Source: Bacteroidales bacterium (lineage in GTDB: Bacteria; Bacteroidota; Bacteroidia; Bacteroidales; UBA3663). Taken from it: DNA of 5,524 nt. A program made the translations under genes and the position numbers. The DNA lies in the NCBI GenBank assembly GCA_017632695.1, contig JAGBQS010000180.1:1-5524 (forward strand), read 5' to 3'. Below the pieces are notes generated by a model. The model saw only the letters and a program-made list of their open reading frames with translations. It was not told where the DNA came from and did not search any database. Shown piece by piece: positions 1 through 4,358 of this stretch (positions are counted from its first letter, which is position 1; each line of letters opens with the position of its first letter).

Positions 1-773
1 GTGGCAGGAGTGGCATCGGTACGCCAGTTTACGGGGTTGATGCCCATGCAGGTGGCGGCAATGACAGGCTGAATGTACTTCACATCCTTCACCGTATTGT
101 AGCAGATAGTGACACCCGTATCAGAAGCGCCCTGTGCTGCACGGATATGACGGGTCTGCAGCGTGTCCTCGGGCGTAATCTTATAACCCAGCACATAGGC
201 GGCAACCAGCTGCCGGTAAGTCGCGTCGGACATGTGTTTCAGCAGTTCCACAACAGCCAGGCCGCCCTGACTGAAACCCGCAATGATAAGCGGACGGGAC
301 GGATCGCGCTGTGTCAGGAACTGGTCGAAGGCCGTGCAGACATCCTGCATAGCCAGCCGGGTACGGTTGTAGGTACTGTCCTCATTATGCATCATGAAGG
401 CCTCGATGGTAGCGTGCCGGTAATAAGGCGCATAGAAACGGTTGCCGACCGACATATAGGCAGCAGCCTTATTGATTTCTATTGCCATGTGTTCGCGATG
501 CTTCGGGTTCCACACATCCGCATAGTGGCTCAGACGGCCATTGGCATCCTGCCAGTCCTTCTCCCAGGTCGAAACAACATAGAACACATCCGCACCGGTA
601 CCGGCTTCATCGCCGTCGGCAGTTATCCATAGGGTCGGATCGGCATAATCCGGAGCCTGCGGCACGATGAGCGACTGTCGGGTGTCCTTAGAATGGTTGG
701 ACGTACACGAAACAAAGGGAACTGCGGCACCCAGCAACAGGGCCGAAAGAAATAAAGGGAAATAGCGTTTCAT
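1..773 (-). CDS. DUF3089-type alpha/beta hydrolase lipoprotein, 3' end missing
   Basis: The reading frame is open from ATG at 773-771 to the left edge, giving 257 visible residues. It starts MKRYFPLFLSALLLGAAV, a basic then hydrophobic signal peptide, and reaches FVSC with Cys23, so it is probably a lipoprotein; the lipobox is not classical because Phe sits at -3. The mature part contains ADVFYVVSTW (residues 61-70) and a nucleophile elbow GFSQGG with Ser168 after a beta strand (LIIAG). This combination resembles the DUF3089 branch of serine alpha/beta hydrolases. The substrate is unknown; family members are usually annotated only as hydrolases or esterases. The catalytic His presumably lies beyond the window. 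It sits 126 nt downstream of the DUF2795 gene on the same strand. Family assignment is from memory of motifs; the hydrolase fold is likely, the exact family somewhat less so. Confidence 0.82.
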   Translation of the reverse strand, partial: MKRYFPLFLSALLLGAAVPFVSCTSNHSKDTRQSLIVPQAPDYADPTLWITADGDEAGTGADVFYVVSTWEKDWQDANGRLSHYADVWNPKHREHMAIEINKAAAYMSVGNRFYAPYYRHATIEAFMMHNEDSTYNRTRLAMQDVCTAFDQFLTQRDPSRPLIIAGFSQGGLAVVELLKHMSDATYRQLVAAYVLGYKITPEDTLQTRHIRAAQGASDTGVTICYNTVKDVKYIQPVIAATCMGINPVNWRTDATPA

Positions 774-803
774 TGATGGAGCTTTTAAGGTTTCTGTGCT
801 AAA

Positions 804-849
804 TAATGCACTAATGCAAAACACACTAATGCGAATAACACACTAATGC
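804..849. repeat. Short direct repeats CACTAATGC (3 copies) in the upstream region of the lipoprotein gene
   Basis: CACTAATGC occurs at 809-817, 824-832 and 841-849, with start-to-start spacing of 15 and 17 bp, and a fourth partial copy TAATGC lies at 804-809. The last two copies extend to ACACTAATGCGAA. The first copy lies inside an imperfect palindrome, TGCA-CTAA-TGCA, at 807-818. The array occupies the gap between the DUF2795 stop and the lipoprotein start, where the lipoprotein promoter would be expected. It could be an operator array or slippage-generated duplication. No convincing TAnnTTTG promoter was found in the gap. Apart from these repeats, nothing else is recognised in 774-899. 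Confidence 0.6.
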
Positions 850-899
850 GAAACAATTAAAACAAAGCGGTGCAACCCACAGGCCGCATCGCTTGCTAT

Positions 900-1121
900 T
901 TAGTATTCCTCTTCGTTGAAGAAGAAGTCTTCCTTGCTGGGGTAGTCAGGCCAAAGGTCTTCGATGGATTCGTAAACCTCACCTTCGTCCTCCATTTCCT
1001 GCAAGTTTTCAATTACCTCCAACGGGGCTCCACTACGGTTGGCATAGTCGAGCAGTTCTTCACGAGTTGCTGGCCAGGGAGCATCTTCGAGCTTGGTGGC
1101 CAATTCAAGGGTCCAATACAT
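900..1121 (-). CDS. DUF2795 family small acidic protein
   Basis: A complete 73-residue protein, from ATG at 1121-1119 to TAA at 902-900. It is strongly acidic: I count 22 Asp/Glu against 4 Lys/Arg. The central stretch PATREELLDYANRSGAPLEV (residues 17-36) and the end DYPSKEDFFFNEEEY match the DUF2795 proteins that are widely conserved in Bacteroidota. No signal peptide or membrane segment is visible, so it is probably cytoplasmic. Function is unknown; a small helical protein with a fixed aromatic/acidic tail suggests a binding or regulatory role, but this is inference. It follows the methyltransferase gene by 65 nt (1122-1186), which is AT-rich and contains no recognisable promoter or terminator, so it is probably co-transcribed with the two upstream genes. 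Confidence 0.9.
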   Translation of the reverse strand: MYWTLELATKLEDAPWPATREELLDYANRSGAPLEVIENLQEMEDEGEVYESIEDLWPDYPSKEDFFFNEEEY

Positions 1122-1186
1122 ATTCAGTTATAGTTTTTTATGTTATTATTATTTTCGATGCATAAGTTTGGATGTTTTCCGTACCG

Positions 1187-1870
1187 TCAGAACGAAACCA
1201 CGTAATGCTGCTTGAAGAAGTTCGGCAGACGGATAGCCAGACCATAGTCGAAAAGGTCCATCGTAACCTCTACCTGATCGCACTCGCAGATCTCGTCCCA
1301 CAACGGTTCGAGCTGATGTCCGGGCGGGATTCCGCGCACCATAAACAGGCTGTGCTCGTGCGTATGGTTCAGCAGCCATTGCAGCAGATCCTTGGCATTC
1401 TGACCGGACGGATCGCCGTTAATGATAACCATATCGGGCACAAAGCCGTCGGGCAGCTGATCCAGGCTCCCGATAAAGCTGACGCGATTCAGACTGCCGT
1501 GCAGAAGCATCAGATGCTGCTCGCACGCCGCCTTCTGCTGCGGTGTGGCCAACGAGATCACCTTGTTGCGACTGTCCACCAGCAACAGGGGCAGAATGGA
1601 ATAGCCGCCGTCGCAGCCAATCTCGAGCACCGTACGTACCCGGAAACGGTTAGCCAGACGGAAAAGCAGCTGAGCCACCTTGAGCGACAGGACGCCGCCC
1701 TTCGGATAAAGCCTACGCATACGCTGATAGGCGTAGTAAGGCGTCTTTTCTTCGATGACCTCGGTAATGATGCTGTACGCAAAAGGCGAATGCACACCGT
1801 AACCCTTACGGTGCTTGATCTTGCGGACGCTCTTCTTGATATAGTCTTTCAGTTTCTTCTTTGTATTCAT
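1187..1870 (-). CDS. Class I SAM-dependent methyltransferase-like protein
   Basis: A 227-residue protein from ATG at 1870-1868 to TGA at 1189-1187. The N-terminus is very basic (residues 1-22). It is followed by GYGVHSPFAYSIITEVIEEK (23-42) and PYYAY, a signature of a Bacteroidota family annotated as SAM-dependent or O-methyltransferases. Motif I is present as VLEIGCDGGYS (81-91), the glycine-rich SAM-binding turn. Two other expected features look altered. The acidic residue at the end of strand beta-2 is replaced (VISLATP, 104-110), and the beta-4 motif reads VIINGDP (148-154) where a DG.H pattern with a leading Asp is usual. The fold is therefore likely but activity is uncertain, and the substrate is unknown. 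The start codon lies 2 nt after the stop of the M20 gene, implying translational coupling. The stop is TGA followed by C, a weak context. There is no alternative upstream start. Confidence 0.85.
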   Translation of the reverse strand: MNTKKKLKDYIKKSVRKIKHRKGYGVHSPFAYSIITEVIEEKTPYYAYQRMRRLYPKGGVLSLKVAQLLFRLANRFRVRTVLEIGCDGGYSILPLLLVDSRNKVISLATPQQKAACEQHLMLLHGSLNRVSFIGSLDQLPDGFVPDMVIINGDPSGQNAKDLLQWLLNHTHEHSLFMVRGIPPGHQLEPLWDEICECDQVEVTMDLFDYGLAIRLPNFFKQHYVVSF

Positions 1871-1872
1871 GG

Positions 1873-2973
1873 TTACAAATGCAAATTCTTCAGAATCCGG
1901 ACGTAGAGAGAAATGGCATCACGGATTTCCTGTTTTTCAATAAATTCATCGGCAGTATGCGAACGGGCCGAATCGCCTGGTCCCATTTTCAGGCTCGGGC
2001 ACGAAAGCAGGGCCTGATCGCTCAGTGTGGGCGATCCGAACAAAGTGGCATCGGGAGCCACACTCAGGATGGCCTTGAGCAAAGGATGACCGGCATCGAT
2101 GCCCGATGACTGCAATCGTACACTGCGAGGAACCAGTTCCACGGGTGCAACCAGTTGCTGCAACTGATCCACAATCTCCTGATTGGTGTAGGTATCGGTG
2201 GTACGCACATCGGTAACGAACGAGCAGCTGTCGGGGATGACATTATGCCCTGTTCCGCCCTGTATGATGGTGGTGGTAACCTTGACAGGTCCCAACGTAT
2301 CGGACACACGTTCAAAACGATAGTCGCGCAACTTCTGGATAGCCTCCAGTGCCAGATAAATGGCATTGATGCCTTCGTTGCGGGCTGCGTGGCCCGACTT
2401 TCCGTGTGCGGTACCGTCCATCACCATCAGACCCTTCTCGGCAATGGCCACACGCACGCCACCGGGCACAGACGGATTCATACCCGTCGGTTCGCCCACC
2501 AGTGCCACATCGATGTGCGGCAGCAAAGGCAAGGCGGCAGCAATACCGTTCTTGCCCGAAACCTCCTCCTCGCACGAGGCCAGGAAAACAAGGTTGTAGG
2601 GTAACGGCTCCTGTTCGAGTGCCAGAAAAGTATGCATGAGCGATACAAGCGAGGCACCGTCGTCGTTGGCACCCAGGCCGTAGATGCGGTCGCCTTTCTC
2701 GGTAGCCTCAAACGGCTGGAAGGTCCACGACGGAACCGGCTTTACCGTATCAATATGGGCATTGATGAGCAACGTGCGACGAGCGGCATCGTAACCCTTT
2801 GCCACCATCCACAGATTGTTACCGCTGCGATGCACTTCGGCCGAACTCTCCCGACGCATATAGCTTTCGAGAAAATCGGCCACAGCCTGCTCCTCACGAC
2901 TCGTTGAAGGAATCGCGATCATCTGCTTCAAAAGGCTGATAGCAGCATCGGAAATGCTCACATTACTTGTCAT
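1873..2973 (-). CDS. argE: M20 family metallohydrolase, ArgE-like (acyl-amino-acid deacylase)
   Basis: A complete 366-residue protein from ATG at 2973-2971 to TAA at 1875-1873, near the usual length for ArgE/DapE enzymes. M20 di-zinc motifs occur in order: NAHIDTV (His73 ligand, Asp75), YGLGANDDG (Asp104 as bridging ligand), CEEEVSG (Glu136 as general base, Glu137 as ligand), GEPT (Glu161 ligand) and SHTADEF (His339 ligand). The lid domain carries GKSGHAAR with His195. The Lys usual after the bridging Asp (D-x-K-G) is replaced by Gly, as I recall from other Bacteroidota members. The enzyme should hydrolyse an N-acyl amino acid in the cytoplasm. In Bacteroidota such proteins are annotated as acetylornithine deacetylase for arginine synthesis, where the acyl group may be succinyl rather than acetyl. 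No other arginine gene is in the window, so the substrate is inferred. It is the first gene of the leftward operon, with a very short 5' leader. Confidence 0.9.
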   Translation of the reverse strand: MTSNVSISDAAISLLKQMIAIPSTSREEQAVADFLESYMRRESSAEVHRSGNNLWMVAKGYDAARRTLLINAHIDTVKPVPSWTFQPFEATEKGDRIYGLGANDDGASLVSLMHTFLALEQEPLPYNLVFLASCEEEVSGKNGIAAALPLLPHIDVALVGEPTGMNPSVPGGVRVAIAEKGLMVMDGTAHGKSGHAARNEGINAIYLALEAIQKLRDYRFERVSDTLGPVKVTTTIIQGGTGHNVIPDSCSFVTDVRTTDTYTNQEIVDQLQQLVAPVELVPRSVRLQSSGIDAGHPLLKAILSVAPDATLFGSPTLSDQALLSCPSLKMGPGDSARSHTADEFIEKQEIRDAISLYVRILKNLHL

Positions 2974-2991
2974 ACTTCATAAATTCGGGCG

Positions 2992-3021
2992 CAAAGATAG
3001 GTCATTTTTTATAAAAAACAA
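2992..3021 (-). promoter_or_regulatory. Bacteroidota-type promoter for the leftward M20 operon
   Basis: On the minus strand a perfect -7 element TATCTTTG lies at 2999-2992. A -33 element TTG lies at 3021-3019, and the two are separated by 19 bp of AT-rich sequence. This fits the TTG-N19-21-TAnnTTTG consensus used by the Bacteroidota primary sigma factor. Transcription should start near 2986, leaving a leader of only about 12 nt before the ATG at 2973. It is back to back with the prfB promoter; the two -33 elements are 18 bp apart. Confidence 0.78.
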
Positions 3022-3038
3022 TATATCGGGGCATATTT

Positions 3039-3070
3039 TTTGCATTTTACGAAAAAAAATAGTATCTTTG
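3039..3070 (+). promoter_or_regulatory. Bacteroidota-type promoter for prfB
   Basis: A perfect -7 element TATCTTTG lies at 3063-3070 and a -33 element TTTG at 3039-3042, with 20 bp between them. The start of transcription should be near 3077. That leaves an A-rich leader of about 45 nt before the prfB start, with no Shine-Dalgarno sequence, as is usual for this phylum. Confidence 0.8.
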
Positions 3071-3121
3071 CGGCAATTTACAACAAATTTCGACATTAAT
3101 CACCACAAAAACTGACTGTCT

Positions 3122-4231
3122 GTGATTACAATTGAACAACTCAAAGCCACCCAGGACCGACTGGCTGACTTGAACAGATATCTCAACATCGAGGACAAGA
3201 AAATTCAGCTCGAGGAAGAGGAACTTCGCACCCAGGTGCCCGGCTTTTGGGACGACCAGAAGGCTGCTGAGAAGCAGATGAAAATCGTGAAGGGTATCCG
3301 CCAATGGATTGAGTCCTATAACCAGATTTCCACCGAAGTGGAGGAACTGGCCAACGCTTTCGAGTTCTACAAGGAAGAACTGGTAAGCGAAGAGGAAGTG
3401 GACGCCCAGTATCAGAAAACCCTCAACATGTTCGAGGACATTGAACTGAAGAACATGCTGCAGGGCGAGGAAGACCACATGAACTGCGTACTGAAAATCA
3501 ATGCAGGAGCCGGCGGAACAGAGGCCAACGACTGGGCCCAGCAGCTGCAGCGCCTGTACATGCGCTATGCCGAAGATCACGGCTACAAGGTAAACATCCA
3601 GGACCTGGTGGAGGGCGATGATGCCGGCATCAAGTCGGTTACGATGGAAATTGAGGGCGACTATGCCTTCGGTTACCTCAAATCGGAAAACGGCGTGCAC
3701 CGTCTGGTACGCGTCAGCCCCTACAATGCACAGGGCAAGCGCATGACCTCGTTCGCATCCGTCTTTGCCTTCCCTATGATCGACGATACCATCGAGGTTC
3801 AGATTGATCCGGGCAAGCTGACTTGGGATACCTTCAGTTCAGGCTGTGCCGGCGTACAGAACGTAAATAAAGTGGAATCGGGTGTCCGCGCACGCTACAT
3901 GTACACCGACCCTTATACCGGCGAGGAGAAAGAGCTGCTGCAAAGCTGTACCGTTACGCGCGATCAGCCCAAGAACCGTGAAATGGCTCTCCAGTTGCTT
4001 AAATCGCAGATTTACAACATCGAGATGGAGCACAAGCGCGAAAAGCAGGCTGCCATCGAGGCCGGCAAGAAAAAGATTGAATGGGGCTCACAGATCCGTT
4101 CGTATGTGTTCGATGACCGTCGCGTAAAGGACCACCGTACAGGCTACCAGACATCGGATGTGAACGGTGTGATGGACGGCAAGATCGACGGATTCATCAA
4201 GGCTTACCTGATGGAATTCGGAGGCCAGTAA
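3122..4231 (+). CDS. prfB: Peptide chain release factor 2 with GVQ in place of GGQ
   Basis: A complete 369-residue protein of normal RF2 length, from GTG at 3122 to TAA at 4229-4231. An in-frame TGA at 3113-3115 and the lack of an early in-frame ATG support the GTG start. RF2 recognises UAA and UGA on the ribosome and triggers release of the finished protein. Visible parts are the helical domain 1 (about 1-110), NAGAGGTEANDW (127-138), GVHRLVRVSPY with the codon-reading tripeptide Ser199-Pro200-Tyr201 (Ser-Pro-Phe in E. coli RF2), the catalytic loop, and the conserved KKKIEWGSQIRSYVFDDRRV region. The catalytic loop reads SSGCAGVQNVNK, so the universal Gly-Gly-Gln is Gly244-Val245-Gln246, and the residues before it also differ from the usual RSSGAGGQ. 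The remaining protein is well conserved and shows no decay. The programmed frameshift found in many prfB genes is absent: RYLNIEDKK (19-27) is continuous. It has its own promoter and terminator. RF2 identity is near certain; whether it still hydrolyses peptidyl-tRNA is open. Confidence 0.97.
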   Translation: MITIEQLKATQDRLADLNRYLNIEDKKIQLEEEELRTQVPGFWDDQKAAEKQMKIVKGIRQWIESYNQISTEVEELANAFEFYKEELVSEEEVDAQYQKTLNMFEDIELKNMLQGEEDHMNCVLKINAGAGGTEANDWAQQLQRLYMRYAEDHGYKVNIQDLVEGDDAGIKSVTMEIEGDYAFGYLKSENGVHRLVRVSPYNAQGKRMTSFASVFAFPMIDDTIEVQIDPGKLTWDTFSSGCAGVQNVNKVESGVRARYMYTDPYTGEEKELLQSCTVTRDQPKNREMALQLLKSQIYNIEMEHKREKQAAIEAGKKKIEWGSQIRSYVFDDRRVKDHRTGYQTSDVNGVMDGKIDGFIKAYLMEFGGQ

Positions 4232-4235
4232 TTGC

Positions 4236-4264
4236 AAGCGGGAATAACAATTTCCGCTTTTTTT
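4236..4264 (+). terminator. Rho-independent terminator after prfB
   Basis: It begins 4 nt after the prfB stop. A 9-bp stem pairs AAGCGGGAA (4236-4244) with TTTCCGCTT (4251-4259), including one G-T wobble, around the 6-nt loop TAACAA. It runs into an uninterrupted T tract at 4258-4264. This separates prfB transcription from the next gene. Confidence 0.85.
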
Positions 4265-4330
4265 GCTGCAAAAAGCCACATTTGAAGCCTAAAAAAGGAG
4301 CGCACCCCTATAGTGATGCAAAAAAAGCAC

Positions 4331-4338
4331 TAACTTTG
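4331..4338 (+). promoter_or_regulatory. Likely -7 promoter element for the AMP-binding enzyme gene
   Basis: TAACTTTG matches the Bacteroidota -7 consensus TAnnTTTG and lies 20 nt before the ATG at 4359. No good TTG -33 element is seen at the expected distance, near 4308-4310. The 13 nt from the CTTTG onwards (CTTTGCGCCCGAA) are identical to those of the M20 operon promoter, which supports it being a real promoter. The leader would be about 14 nt with no Shine-Dalgarno sequence. Confidence 0.6.
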
Positions 4339-4358
4339 CGCCCGAAAAATCAGAAAGA

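Noticed and set aside
147..632. A 161-residue plus-strand open frame within the DUF3089 lipoprotein gene
   Set aside because: The opposite strand carries a signal peptide, lipobox-like Cys and GFSQGG motif, so the plus frame is a shadow.
804..849. Repeat cluster as a CRISPR remnant
   Set aside because: The repeats are 9 bp with 6-8 bp gaps, far too short for CRISPR repeats and spacers, and there are no cas genes.
862..890. Possible terminator after the DUF2795 gene (GCGG...CCGC then T-rich on the minus strand)
   Set aside because: The stem is only 4 bp with a 13-nt loop, and the T tract is interrupted. It is too weak to call.
1172..1906. A 244-residue open frame on the plus strand across the methyltransferase gene
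   Set aside because: It is the shadow of a gene with recognisable methyltransferase motifs and spans the operon junction. The protein resembles no family I know.
3047..3700. A 217-residue open frame antisense to prfB
   Set aside because: It overlaps a clearly conserved RF2 gene and covers its promoter. Its protein is a hydrophobic, Val/Leu/His-rich translation typical of the complement of an acidic, helical protein. No family motif is visible.
3836..3859. GVQ as a result of a frameshift pair or local misassembly
   Set aside because: The reading frame matches RF2 on both sides with no length change, and each altered residue is reached by in-frame base substitutions. A simple sequencing error at one base would not explain the other loop changes, although read evidence would settle it.
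4256..4276. A second A/T-rich hairpin (GCTTTTTTTGC paired with GCAAAAAGC) next to the prfB terminator
   Set aside because: It overlaps the T tract of the better terminator and has almost no loop. It is probably incidental, though it could weakly help termination from the other direction.
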